DNA from: Bacteroidota bacterium
GTDB taxonomy: Bacteria > Bacteroidota > Ignavibacteria > UBA10030 > UBA8401
Direction of reading: 5' to 3'
NCBI GenBank assembly: GCA_003456055.1
Contig: DMPG01000250.1
Coordinates: 330-11,582, forward strand
Length of the DNA: 11,253 bases
A model generated the notes under the pieces. That model was not told where the DNA came from, did no database searches, and was given only the letters and a program-made list of their open reading frames with translations. The translations under genes were made by a program, and so were the position numbers. Of this stretch, positions 1 to 6,720 are shown piece by piece (the stretch's first letter is position 1; each line of letters starts with the position of its first letter).

Positions 1-1065
1 GGTATGCAGTTCGACCGTGGATATCTTTCACCGTATTTCGTTACTAACGCAGATACGATGGAAGCTGAACTTGAGAACCCATACATCTTGATTCATGACA
101 AAAAGATCAGCGCAATGAAAGATCTTCTCCCAATTCTTGAGAAGATGGCACAATCTGGCCGTTCGATCCTTATCATTGCTGAAGAAGTAGAAGGTGAAGC
201 ATTGGCAACCTTGGTTGTTAATAAACTTCGCGGAACACTTCGTGTGGTAACCGTAAAAGCTCCTGGGTTCGGTGATCGTCGTAAAGCAATGTTAGAAGAT
301 ATTGCAGTCTTAACCGGTGCTCAGGTTATTTCTGAAGAAAAAGGTTTCAAACTTGAAAATGCTACGTTGGCATATCTTGGAACCGCAAAGAAAGTTGTTA
401 TTGACAAAGATAATACAACAATCGTTGAAGGTGCTGGAACAAAAGAAGATATCAAAAAACGTGTCAGTGAAATCAAATCACAAGTTGATAAAACAACTTC
501 AGATTACGATAAAGAAAAATTACAAGAACGTCTTGCAAAACTTTCAGGCGGTGTTGCAGTATTGAAGATCGGTGCATCAACTGAAGTTGAAATGAAAGAA
601 AAGAAAGCACGTGTTGAAGATGCATTGCACGCAACCCGAGCTGCTGTTGAAGAAGGTATTGTTCCTGGCGGTGGAGTTTCTTTACTTCGCTCAATTGATG
701 CGTTGAAAGATGTTAAAACTGCGAATGCTGATCAGGCAACAGGTGTTCAGATCCTTCGCCGTGCTCTTGAAGAACCGCTTCGTCAGATCGTTGCTAACGC
801 AGGTCTTGATGGTGCTGTTGTGGTTGATAAAGTCAAAGCAGGTAAAGATGATTATGGCTTCAATGCATTAACTGAAGTCTATGAAAATCTTATCGCTGCC
901 GGCGTTATCGATCCGACAAAGGTTAGCCGTGTTGCTGTAGAAAATGCAGCATCAGTTGCAGCATTATTGTTGACCACTGAAGCGACAATCGTTGAAAAAC
1001 CGGAAGAAAAAAAATCAATGCCTTCAATGCCTCCGGGCGGCGGCGGAATGGGTAATATGTACTAG
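1..1065 (+). CDS. groL: Chaperonin GroEL (60 kDa subunit), 5'-truncated by window edge
   Basis: ATP-dependent protein-folding chaperonin that forms the double-ring cage closed by GroES in the cytoplasm. The reading frame is open from the first base. The visible part begins at the [14 protein letters not shown] region, about residue 192 of E. coli GroEL, so the equatorial N-terminus and first hinge are missing; the Met at base 4 is internal. Visible are the apical domain, the [17 protein letters not shown] segment, and the second equatorial part with [16 protein letters not shown]. The Asp of that motif (codon 619-621) matches the ATPase residue Asp398. [11 protein letters not shown] follows. 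The C-terminal tail is [10 protein letters not shown], shorter and less repetitive than the E. coli GGM repeats, and ends in Tyr. A strong terminator follows directly, so this is the last gene of its transcript. groES would be expected upstream, outside the window. Confidence 0.98.
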   Translation, partial: GMQFDRGYLSPYFVTNADTMEAELENPYILIHDKKISAMKDLLPILEKMAQSGRSILIIAEEVEGEALATLVVNKLRGTLRVVTVKAPGFGDRRKAMLEDIAVLTGAQVISEEKGFKLENATLAYLGTAKKVVIDKDNTTIVEGAGTKEDIKKRVSEIKSQVDKTTSDYDKEKLQERLAKLSGGVAVLKIGASTEVEMKEKKARVEDALHATRAAVEEGIVPGGGVSLLRSIDALKDVKTANADQATGVQILRRALEEPLRQIVANAGLDGAVVVDKVKAGKDDYGFNALTEVYENLIAAGVIDPTKVSRVAVENAASVAALLLTTEATIVEKPEEKKSMPSMPPGGGGMGNMY

Positions 1066-1096
1066 TATTTCCCGAAACCTTTCCAAGGTTTTTGTC

Positions 1097-1136
1097 AAAA
1101 AAACCCTCAGTCAAAGTTCTTGGCTGAGGGTTTTTT
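1097..1136 (+). terminator. Intrinsic terminator after groEL
   Basis: CCCTCAG (1104-1110) pairs with CTGAGGG (1124-1130). The stem extends inward by TCAA/TTGG with one G-T wobble, giving about 11 bp around a 5-base loop (AGTTC). A run of A's precedes the stem and TTTTTTATTT follows it. It lies 31 bases after the groEL stop and ends the chaperonin transcript. The A-run also pairs with the T-run, but on the minus strand there is no upstream gene to terminate. Confidence 0.92.
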
Positions 1137-1148
1137 ATTTTCTATATT
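1120..1148 (+). promoter_or_regulatory. Candidate promoter for the M24 peptidase gene, overlapping the terminator
   Basis: TTGGCT (1120-1125) and TATATT (1143-1148) are 17 bases apart, a sigma70-like arrangement. The -35 match is only 4 of 6, and it lies in the 3' arm of the groEL terminator stem. Predicted transcription would start near 1154, leaving about 20 bases of leader with an AAAGGA Shine-Dalgarno (1158-1163) ten bases before the ATG at 1174. No better promoter is visible between the terminator and the gene. This is inference from spacing and consensus only. Confidence 0.4.
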
Positions 1149-1173
1149 TCAGTAATGAAAGGAAACAATCGCC

Positions 1174-2370
1174 ATGTCATTACTGCCAAATATTGCCGTA
1201 ATTCAGCAAAAACTGCGAGAATATAAATTCGATGGTTGGCTCTTTTACAATTTTCGCGGATGTAATCAATTTGCTACAAAGATACTAGCAATGCCCTCCG
1301 GTAAACTTTCATCCCGGCGATATTTTTATTTTATTCCAGCGTCAGGTGTTCCTCAAAAATTAGTTCACAACATAGAACAATTTGATCTTGACCATTTGTC
1401 TGGTGAGAAGACAATTTATAGCCAATGGACGACACTTCATGCAGGTTTGAAAAAAATACTTTCCGGTTCTAAGACCATTTGCATGGAATACTCTCCAAAT
1501 AATGATATCCCTTATTTATCGAAGGTCGACGCAGGAACAGTGGAATTTATCCGAACATTTGGGACTCAAATTGTCTCTTCGGGTGATATTGTTCAATATT
1601 TTGAAGCACGCTGGGATGACGAACAATATCATGATGCTCAAGATTCCGCCAATATCTTGTTGGGAACGATTGATATTGCATTTAATTTCATTGGTGAGAG
1701 TTTAAGAAATGGTAATAGAGTAACTGAATATAACGTGCAACAAGTAATTATGAATGAATTCAAAAGAAATAATCTCATAACATATGCACCGGCGAATTGT
1801 TCGGTGAATGGAAATGGAGCAAATCCTCATTATGATCCGAATGAATCTGATTCTACGGAAATTAGAAAAGGTGATTATATTCTGATCGATTGGTGGGCAA
1901 AGAAGAACAAACCTGGTGCAGTGTATGCAGATTTTACATGGGTTGGGTATGCGGGAACGGATATTCCGAAAAAATATCAAGAAGTATTTGATATTGTAAA
2001 AGGTTCGCGTGATGCTGCAGTTGAATATCTTAAAAAAGAATTTTCTGCCGGGCGAAAAGTACGTGGATGTGATGTTGATAATGTAACCCGAAAGTTTATC
2101 GAAGACCGAGGTTTTGGAAAATATTTTATCCATAGAACAGGGCATAATATTGGTGAAGAAGTGCATGGCAACGGTGCACATATCGATAATTTTGAAACGA
2201 TGGATGTTCGCGAGATCATTCCTGAGACATGTTTTTCCATTGAACCGGGAATATATTTACCGGGTGAGTTTGGGATTCGATTAGAAATTGATGTCTACAT
2301 CACTAAAAATAAAGAAGTGATCTTACTTGGTGATAAATACCAAAAAGAAATTGTCAAAATTAATTGTTAG
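1174..2370 (+). CDS. M24-family metallopeptidase (Xaa-Pro aminopeptidase/dipeptidase-like)
   Basis: 398-residue protein with the pita-bread fold of the M24 family, which removes N-terminal residues or splits Xaa-Pro peptides using two metal ions. Residues 1-145 form a creatinase-like N-terminal domain; the catalytic domain spans about 150-398. Candidate metal ligands are Asp239 (ILIDWW), Asp253 (YADFTW), His324 (RTGHNIG), Glu357 (SIEPGIY) and Glu371 (RLEIDV), with His331 in EEVHGNG as the extra active-site His. The Asp239-Asp253 spacing is 14 residues rather than the usual 11 of MetAP and PepP, and DFTW replaces the common DxTR, so this is a distinct M24 subgroup whose substrate cannot be assigned. 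No signal peptide is seen, so it is probably cytoplasmic. The start is supported by AAAGGA upstream. It probably has its own transcript, since a terminator separates it from groEL. Confidence 0.9.
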   Translation: MSLLPNIAVIQQKLREYKFDGWLFYNFRGCNQFATKILAMPSGKLSSRRYFYFIPASGVPQKLVHNIEQFDLDHLSGEKTIYSQWTTLHAGLKKILSGSKTICMEYSPNNDIPYLSKVDAGTVEFIRTFGTQIVSSGDIVQYFEARWDDEQYHDAQDSANILLGTIDIAFNFIGESLRNGNRVTEYNVQQVIMNEFKRNNLITYAPANCSVNGNGANPHYDPNESDSTEIRKGDYILIDWWAKKNKPGAVYADFTWVGYAGTDIPKKYQEVFDIVKGSRDAAVEYLKKEFSAGRKVRGCDVDNVTRKFIEDRGFGKYFIHRTGHNIGEEVHGNGAHIDNFETMDVREIIPETCFSIEPGIYLPGEFGIRLEIDVYITKNKEVILLGDKYQKEIVKINC

Positions 2371-2374
2371 AATT

Positions 2375-2395
2375 ACTTGACCTTTACCTTCAAGT
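2375..2395. repeat. Short inverted repeat between M24 peptidase and SDR genes
   Basis: ACTTGA (2375-2380) and TCAAGT (2390-2395) form a 6 bp stem with a 9-base loop, just after the M24 stop codon. No T-run follows, so it is not a convincing terminator. A similar CTTGA/TCAAG hairpin lies on the far side of the SDR gene. Confidence 0.3.
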
Positions 2396-2420
2396 TGACG
2401 ATCAATTCTAGAAAATATTT

Positions 2421-3212
2421 ATGGATTTTGGAATCAAAAATAAAATCGCACTAGTTACTGCCTCAAGCCAAGGACTTGGTAAAGCAGCAGCATTTTCATT
2501 AGCAAGAGAAGGAGTCAATCTTGCAATTTGTTCCAGGGATGAGAAATCGATCAATGAAACTGCTGATGAAATACGGAATGCAACAGGAGTGAAGGTATTT
2601 GCAATCGTTGCAGATGTTTCAAAACCTTCTGATTGTGATAAAATTATTGAAGTAAGTCTAATGGAATATGGTCGGATTGACATTCTTGTCAATAATGCTG
2701 GTGGACCGCCGACCGGGAAAATTACTTCGTTACCTGATTCAGAATGGGAAAAGGGTTTCAATCTAACGATGATGAGTATGGTGAGGTTAACCCGTGCTGT
2801 TCTTCCGTTAATGGAAAAACAAAACTGGGGAAGAGTGGTCACAATTGTTTCTATCTCTGCAAAACAACCAATTGACGATCTACTAATCTCATCGACTCTT
2901 CGTCCCGGAATTTTAGGAATATCCAAAGTACTCGCCAATCAATATGGTCGATTCGATATAACGGTGAACACAGTGTGTCCAGGATATACGTTAACAAAAC
3001 GTCAGGAAGAACTTAGCCGATCAAGATCTGCAGAAAAAAATATGTCAATGGAAGAATATCTTGCAGAAAGTGCTAAGAATATTCCCGCTGGGAGACTGGG
3101 TAAACCGGAAGAAATAGGTGATGTTGTTGCATTTCTTGCATCGGACAAAGCTAGCTACATCAATGGAGCGAATATTGTTGTGGATGGTGGACAAGCAAAA
3201 GGAATATTTTGA
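2421..3212 (+). CDS. Short-chain dehydrogenase/reductase-family protein lacking the YxxxK catalytic pair
   Basis: 263-residue classical SDR fold, often named FabG-like 3-oxoacyl-ACP reductase by similarity. Nucleotide-binding features are present: TASSQGLG (13-20) as the glycine-rich loop, SRDE after strand 2, ADVS (64-67) and NNAGGPP (91-97). Aligning GRVVTIVS with the GRIITIGS of FabG keeps the catalytic Ser as Ser144. The Tyr and Lys 13 and 17 residues further on fall at Ser157 and Arg161 (SSTLR), so the usual proton-relay pair is absent. The end is typical: PGYTLT, RLGKPEEIGDVVAFLAS, YINGANIVVDGG. A recognised SDR branch carries SNSLR-type motifs here, so this is probably a family trait rather than decay. 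No Shine-Dalgarno is obvious before the ATG; the gene starts 50 bases after the peptidase and may share its mRNA. Substrate unknown. Confidence 0.88.
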   Translation: MDFGIKNKIALVTASSQGLGKAAAFSLAREGVNLAICSRDEKSINETADEIRNATGVKVFAIVADVSKPSDCDKIIEVSLMEYGRIDILVNNAGGPPTGKITSLPDSEWEKGFNLTMMSMVRLTRAVLPLMEKQNWGRVVTIVSISAKQPIDDLLISSTLRPGILGISKVLANQYGRFDITVNTVCPGYTLTKRQEELSRSRSAEKNMSMEEYLAESAKNIPAGRLGKPEEIGDVVAFLASDKASYINGANIVVDGGQAKGIF

Positions 3213-3224
3213 TTTGGAATTTAA

Positions 3225-3245
3225 GTCAAGGATTTGAACCTTGAC
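3225..3245. repeat. Hairpin between convergent SDR and argH genes (possible weak terminator)
   Basis: GTCAAGG (3225-3231) pairs with CCTTGAC (3239-3245) around a 7-base loop. It lies 12 bases after the SDR stop and 12 bases past the argH stop on the other strand, where a terminator is expected. No T-run follows on either strand, so if it stops transcription it is weak or needs Rho. Confidence 0.4.
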
Positions 3246-3257
3246 CTGATCAACCGG

Positions 3258-4649
3258 TTACTTTTTGTGTTTCAGCACTTTGGTCCAATGCACGATCTGT
3301 TTCTTAACTTCATTTGGCGCTGTACTTCCCGAAGATTTTTTATGAGCTATGGAATTGTACGGATCAAGTAATGCAAACAGATCTTCCGAAATCTTATGAG
3401 AGAATTTATGTAGTTCTTTCAGCGTAAGTTTCGAAAGAGATATTTGATGCTCGATGCAATACCCGACAATCCTTCCTGTGATTGAATGTGCTTCTCTGAA
3501 TGGGACTCCTTGTTGAACCAGGTAATCTGCAATTTCTGTCGCTGTCAGAAAATCATTTTTTAATTCTTCTTCAAACCGCTGTTTATCAAATTTTGTGTGG
3601 ATAAGCACATGTGTCATGATATAAACACATTCACGTGTTGTATTCACGGCATCAAATAATGGAAACTTGTCTTCCTGCATATCACGATTATAAGCGAGGG
3701 GAAGACCTTTCATTAATGTGAGAATGTTCATAAGATCGCCGTAAACTCGTCCAACCTTTCCACGGGTTAATTCTGCCATATCAGGATTCTTTTTTTGCGG
3801 CATGATACTGCTTCCGGTGGTATATGCATCATCAATTTTTGCAAAATCGAATTCCTGCGATGTCCATAAAACGAGTTCTTCAGACATTCTGCTTAAGTGC
3901 ATCATAATTCCACAACACACAGAAACAAATTCAATGATATAATCGCGGTCAGAAACAGCATCAATACTGTTTTCAAGAACTGAGTCAAATCCTAATTTTT
4001 TGGCAACACTAGTTCTATCAATTGGGAAAGAAGTTCCTGCTAAAGCCGCAGCACCAAGTGGAAGCCGGTTTACTCGCTTATAACAATCGGTTAGTCGTTC
4101 ATAGTCACGTTCTACCATAGAAACGTATGCAAGAAGGTGATGTGAAAGGAAAATAGGCTGCGCACGCTGTAAATGTGTATAGCCGGGCATAATTGTACCG
4201 AAATATTTCTCAGATTTATAGAGAAGAACACGTTGGAATTGAGCTAACAGTTTTTTTATTTCTATAATTGCCGATCGAAGATAGAGACGTTCATCAAGGG
4301 CAACTTGATCATTTCGGCTTCTTCCAGTGTGTAACTTCCCGCCCATTGGTCCGACTTTCTGGATTAGCCGCTGTTCAATTGCCATGTGGATATCTTCTTT
4401 GTCCCATGAAAGTTCGAGTTTACCGGATTCAATTTCTATAAGAATTTCCTTCAACGCTTTCCTAATTCGCCGCATTTCTTCCGAAGAAACGATTTTGCAC
4501 TCAGCAAGCATCTCAATGTGGGCAATACTGCCCTGTATATCTTCTTGATATAATATTTTATCAATGTCGATCGAAGAAGAAAATCTTAATGCAGATTCGG
4601 AAAGTGCTGTTTTGAATCTGCCACCCCATAACGATTTTGATTGTGACAT
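3258..4649 (-). CDS. argH: Argininosuccinate lyase
   Basis: Final step of arginine synthesis: splits argininosuccinate into arginine and fumarate. The 463-residue length is normal for the family, a homotetramer of the fumarase/aspartase superfamily in the cytoplasm. Seen in order: SLWGGRF at 6-12, the substrate loop HTGRSRND (107-114), GYTHLQRAQP (156-165) with catalytic His159, PLGAAALAGTSFPIDR (197-211), and the superfamily signature GSSIMPQKKNP (279-289) with the catalytic Ser at about 281. Lys and Asn of the signature are kept, so it should be active. The ATG at 4649 has GGAG about eight bases upstream on the minus strand. It stands alone: no other arg gene is in the window, and a terminator separates it from the ribosomal operon upstream. 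A hairpin in its leader may have a regulatory role. Confidence 0.97.
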   Translation of the reverse strand: MSQSKSLWGGRFKTALSESALRFSSSIDIDKILYQEDIQGSIAHIEMLAECKIVSSEEMRRIRKALKEILIEIESGKLELSWDKEDIHMAIEQRLIQKVGPMGGKLHTGRSRNDQVALDERLYLRSAIIEIKKLLAQFQRVLLYKSEKYFGTIMPGYTHLQRAQPIFLSHHLLAYVSMVERDYERLTDCYKRVNRLPLGAAALAGTSFPIDRTSVAKKLGFDSVLENSIDAVSDRDYIIEFVSVCCGIMMHLSRMSEELVLWTSQEFDFAKIDDAYTTGSSIMPQKKNPDMAELTRGKVGRVYGDLMNILTLMKGLPLAYNRDMQEDKFPLFDAVNTTRECVYIMTHVLIHTKFDKQRFEEELKNDFLTATEIADYLVQQGVPFREAHSITGRIVGYCIEHQISLSKLTLKELHKFSHKISEDLFALLDPYNSIAHKKSSGSTAPNEVKKQIVHWTKVLKHKK

Positions 4650-4675
4650 AGTTTGCTCCGGTTATAGTAATAACA

Positions 4676-4700
4676 ATGCGAAGGTTTTGGACCTTAGCAT
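4676..4700 (-). promoter_or_regulatory. Hairpin in the argH leader
   Basis: On the plus strand ATGC-G-AAGGT (4676-4685) and ACCTT-A-GCAT (4691-4700) form an inverted repeat of nine pairs with a single G/A mismatch and a 5-base loop (TTTGG). It lies 26 bases upstream of the argH start and ahead of its Shine-Dalgarno, with no T-run after it. It could be an operator palindrome or an mRNA leader structure. It does not resemble the AT-rich ArgR box. Confidence 0.4.
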
Positions 4701-4714
4701 GATTGTGATACTCA

Positions 4715-4720
4715 AATATA
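4715..4720 (-). promoter_or_regulatory. Candidate -10 element for argH
   Basis: On the minus strand TATATT, followed by TG to read TATATTTG, lies one base past the T-run of the rplI terminator and 65 bases before the argH ATG. It fits a sigma70 -10 box and also the Bacteroidota TAnnTTTG pattern. No good -35 box is found 17 bases upstream, where the terminator stem lies, so confidence is low. Confidence 0.3.
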
Positions 4721-4721
4721 C

Positions 4722-4749
4722 AAAAAAAAACCTGACTGTATTAGTCAGG
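4722..4749 (-). terminator. Intrinsic terminator of the prs–rplI operon
   Basis: Read on the minus strand, CCTGACT (from 4749) pairs with AGTCAGG (to 4731) around a 5-base loop, followed by nine T's (4730-4722). It lies about 54 bases after the rplI stop and separates the ribosomal operon from argH. Confidence 0.92.
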
Positions 4750-4764
4750 TTTTAATATACTAGA

Positions 4765-4795
4765 GTTGGCCGTCATCGTTACAATGATGGTCAAC
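4765..4795 (-). repeat. Hairpin just after the rplI stop
   Basis: GTTGGCCGTCAT (4765-4776) pairs with ATGATGGTCAAC (4784-4795): 12 pairs including two G-T wobbles, loop of seven. It starts eight bases after the rplI stop and precedes the T-run terminator by 15 bases. It lacks its own T-run, so it may protect the mRNA 3' end or assist termination. Confidence 0.6.
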
Positions 4796-4802
4796 TAATA
4801 CA

Positions 4803-5246
4803 CTACTCTCTCACAACCCACACTTTTACTTTAGCAGAAACTTTTGAATGCAGTTTTACCGGCACTTCAAAAATTCCCAGTGTTTTGATTGGTTCTTCAA
4901 GTTCGATAATTCGCTTATCAATTGAATAGCCTTTTTCTGTGAGTGATTCAGCGATCATTTGTGATGTTACTGCACCGAAGAGTTTGTCATCTTCTCCGAC
5001 CTTCATTGTGATCGTCAATGAAACACTGCCGAGTTGTGCTGCAAGTTTTTCAGAATCTTGAATGACTTTTTCTTCTTTGCGAGCGAGCTGTATCTTTTCT
5101 TGCTCAAGCGCTTTCAAGTTTCCTTCGGTTGCGCGGAATGCAATACTTCTTGGGATCAGAAAATTGCGTGCGAAACCATTCTTCACTTCAACAACATCAC
5201 CGATGTTGCCTAATTGACTGTAATTTTGACGTAAAATGACTTTCAT
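4803..5246 (-). CDS. rplI: 50S ribosomal protein bL9
   Basis: Large-subunit protein that binds 23S rRNA near the L1 stalk and reaches out from the ribosome through a long helix. At 147 residues it is full length. The N-terminal domain shows MKVILRQNYSQLGNIGDVVEVKNGFARNFLIPRSIAF, the L9 signature (Gly13 to Ala36). A charged connecting helix spans about 41-73, and the C-terminal rRNA-binding domain about 75-147 contains DDKLFGAVTSQMIAE. The start follows the rpsR stop by 19 bases and has GAAAGAGG upstream. It is the last gene of the operon; a hairpin and an intrinsic terminator follow. Confidence 0.98.
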   Translation of the reverse strand: MKVILRQNYSQLGNIGDVVEVKNGFARNFLIPRSIAFRATEGNLKALEQEKIQLARKEEKVIQDSEKLAAQLGSVSLTITMKVGEDDKLFGAVTSQMIAESLTEKGYSIDKRIIELEEPIKTLGIFEVPVKLHSKVSAKVKVWVVRE

Positions 5247-5265
5247 ATTCTCAGACCTCTTTCAA

Positions 5266-5610
5266 TTACTTAATGGCTTCAGATGTGAACGGAAGCAACG
5301 CGATATGTCGTGCACGTTTAATAGCCTGCACGAGTTGACGTTGATACTTTGCACTTGTTCCTGTAATACGCTTTGGAATGATCTTACCTTGTTCATTGAT
5401 GAACTTACGAAGTAATTTTTCATCTTTATAATCAATATAGATCGTTCCGGCAGCAGTGAATCGGCAGGCGCGCTTTTTCTTTTGTTGATTGTCTTTCTTC
5501 GCATCTCTGCGATTTCCATCTCGTCCGCCTTTGCCATCTCGGCTGTTATACCCACCGCCATCGCGTCGGTTTCCACCGCTGTTACCAAATGATGATTCTC
5601 GTTGTTTCAT
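5266..5610 (-). CDS. rpsR: 30S ribosomal protein bS18 with a Gly/Arg/Asp-rich N-terminal extension
   Basis: Small-subunit platform protein that pairs with S6 and binds 16S rRNA. The conserved core begins at about residue 44: [65 protein letters not shown]. The protein is 114 residues, against about 75-85 for typical S18; the extra 43 residues at the N-terminus are rich in Gly, Arg, Asp and Asn, look disordered and resemble an RGG-type tail. The start is well supported: AAAGGAG (minus strand of 5621-5627) lies ten bases before the ATG, and the ATG overlaps the rpsF stop by one base (TAATG), which suggests translational coupling and matched S6:S18 output. No ssb gene lies between rpsF and rpsR, unlike in many bacteria. 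Confidence 0.96.
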   Translation of the reverse strand: MKQRESSFGNSGGNRRDGGGYNSRDGKGGRDGNRRDAKKDNQQKKKRACRFTAAGTIYIDYKDEKLLRKFINEQGKIIPKRITGTSAKYQRQLVQAIKRARHIALLPFTSEAIK

Positions 5611-5999
5611 TAGACTGCCGCTCCTTTACTGGGTTCTTCAGCTGCAACAACAACATCGCTGATAGGTGTTTTCTGTCCGACTTCTTTTGCTTTCAATGCC
5701 TTCTTGTTCAATTCAATAGTCATGAAACGAATGACATTTTCATTCAGCAGATACTGTCGCTCTAATTTAGCAACGATATCACCCGATGCTTTGAACTCAT
5801 AGAGAACGTAAAAACCATTGTTCTTCTTTTTGATCGCATATGCGAGACGTCGGCGTCCCCATTTCTCTAAGGCGCGAATTTCGCCATTATTCTTCAGGAT
5901 GAAATCTTTGATCTTTTCGATCTCAGTTTCAACCTGCGCATCTTCCAGAGTGGCATTAATAATAATGACCGACTCATAGATCCTTGTTTGATATTGCAT
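5610..5999 (-). CDS. rpsF: 30S ribosomal protein bS6
   Basis: Small-subunit platform protein that forms a dimer with S18 and binds the 16S central domain. The ferredoxin-like core covers residues 1 to about 97: [49 protein letters not shown], and [14 protein letters not shown]. Residues 98-129 form a low-complexity, Ala/Val/Glu/Lys-containing tail. The start has AGGAGGA (minus strand of 6007-6013) seven bases upstream. The stop overlaps the rpsR start. A hairpin lies just upstream of the Shine-Dalgarno, where S6:S18 autoregulatory leaders occur in other bacteria. Confidence 0.97.
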   Translation of the reverse strand: MQYQTRIYESVIIINATLEDAQVETEIEKIKDFILKNNGEIRALEKWGRRRLAYAIKKKNNGFYVLYEFKASGDIVAKLERQYLLNENVIRFMTIELNKKALKAKEVGQKTPISDVVVAAEEPSKGAAV

Positions 6000-6024
6000 T
6001 AAAAAATCCTCCTATGGACTTTTG

Positions 6025-6052
6025 ACCCCATCTCTTTAAATTTGGATGGAGT
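6025..6052 (-). promoter_or_regulatory. Hairpin in the rpsF leader
   Basis: On the minus strand ACTCCATC (from 6052) pairs with GATGGGGT (to 6025): eight pairs with one wobble around a 12-base AT-rich loop. It ends 11 bases before the rpsF Shine-Dalgarno. Its position matches the S6:S18-binding leader structures known upstream of rpsF, but the CCG bulge typical of that motif is not seen, so the role is a guess. Confidence 0.4.
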
Positions 6053-6075
6053 AGGTTATGTTTTCAGTTTTTTTT

Positions 6076-6101
6076 AAAAAACTCATTCTGCATTTGCAGA
6101 A
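6076..6101 (-). terminator. Weak terminator-like hairpin at the end of pth
   Basis: On the minus strand TTCTGC (from 6101) pairs with GCAGAA (to 6086) around AAAT. Four bases that include the pth stop follow, then six T's (6081-6076). The stem is only six pairs, three of them G-C, so it would stop few polymerases. It might act as an attenuator between pth and the ribosomal genes. Confidence 0.35.
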
Positions 6102-6685
6102 GTGAAAAAATTTCTATTGTAATGATTCATTGTTTCTTGAATCCCTGATTGAACCCAACTAATACTCGCGTTGCACGTGTAATTAAGAAGTTGGGGAAGA
6201 AGTTTCTCTTCATCTGCATCGAATCGGGAGAGAACATAATCAGCCATCGAATCGCGATTATGTTCAATTGGCATTGTCTTCCCACTAACTCCTATTCGTA
6301 ATCGAGGCACAAGATCATTTTCCAAATGATAAATGATTGATGAAAGACCGTTATGCCCTCCATCACTACCCTTGGGCCGTAATCGTAGGGTGCCGAATGG
6401 AATTTGAAAATCATCATATAAAATCAGAAAGTCTGCAAAAGCAAGATCGTATTTTTGAAAAATCTCACGAACTGCAGTACCACTGTTATTCATATATGTC
6501 TGCGGCATAACAAATAACACGGAATTTTCTGCCAAAGTAGTTTGATAACATTCATACAACGAATTACCTTCAAAGTGTTTTGCTTTGAATTTGTCAATCA
6601 AAAACTCTATGGCAAGAAAACCAATATTATGCCGTGTAAATCTGTAACGATTTCCAGGGTTTCCTAATCCTACGATACATTTCAC
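6083..6685 (-). CDS. pth: Peptidyl-tRNA hydrolase (bacterial Pth1 type)
   Basis: Cleaves the ester bond of peptidyl-tRNAs dropped by the ribosome, recycling tRNA; essential in most bacteria. At 200 residues it has the normal Pth length. Key residues are visible by comparison with E. coli Pth: Asn9 (GLGNPG), catalytic His19 (RHNIGF), Asn66 (YMNNSG), Asp91 (YDDFQIPFG) and Asn112 (SDGGHNGLSSI), followed by PRLRIGVSG. The start codon is GTG (6685-6683), not ATG; GGAG lies seven bases upstream and no better in-frame start fits. It sits 35 bases after rplY in the operon, a common pairing (ctc–pth). A weak hairpin with a T-run overlaps its stop. Confidence 0.97.
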   Translation of the reverse strand: MKCIVGLGNPGNRYRFTRHNIGFLAIEFLIDKFKAKHFEGNSLYECYQTTLAENSVLFVMPQTYMNNSGTAVREIFQKYDLAFADFLILYDDFQIPFGTLRLRPKGSDGGHNGLSSIIYHLENDLVPRLRIGVSGKTMPIEHNRDSMADYVLSRFDADEEKLLPQLLNYTCNASISWVQSGIQETMNHYNRNFFTSANAE

Positions 6686-6720
6686 GGATCAACTCCGCTG
6701 TCAAAGAACAATATTTGAAA

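Noticed and set aside
1702..2181. 159-codon open frame antisense to the M24 peptidase gene
   Set aside because: The product is Ile/Phe/Arg-rich with no family features and lies fully inside the conserved catalytic domain of M24.
2408..2938. 176-codon open frame antisense to the SDR gene
   Set aside because: It mirrors a clear SDR gene and its translation shows no recognisable motif.
5262..5588. 108-codon frame overlapping rpsR on the same strand
   Set aside because: The overlapping frame encodes clear S18 with a strong start; this one has no motif.
6000..6082. Classic S6:S18 leader motif with CCG bulge
   Set aside because: No CCG is present in the leader on the coding strand; only a generic hairpin is supported.
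6067..6082. T8-A6 stretch after pth as a terminator by itself
   Set aside because: It has no GC stem of its own and is only part of the weak hairpin already listed.
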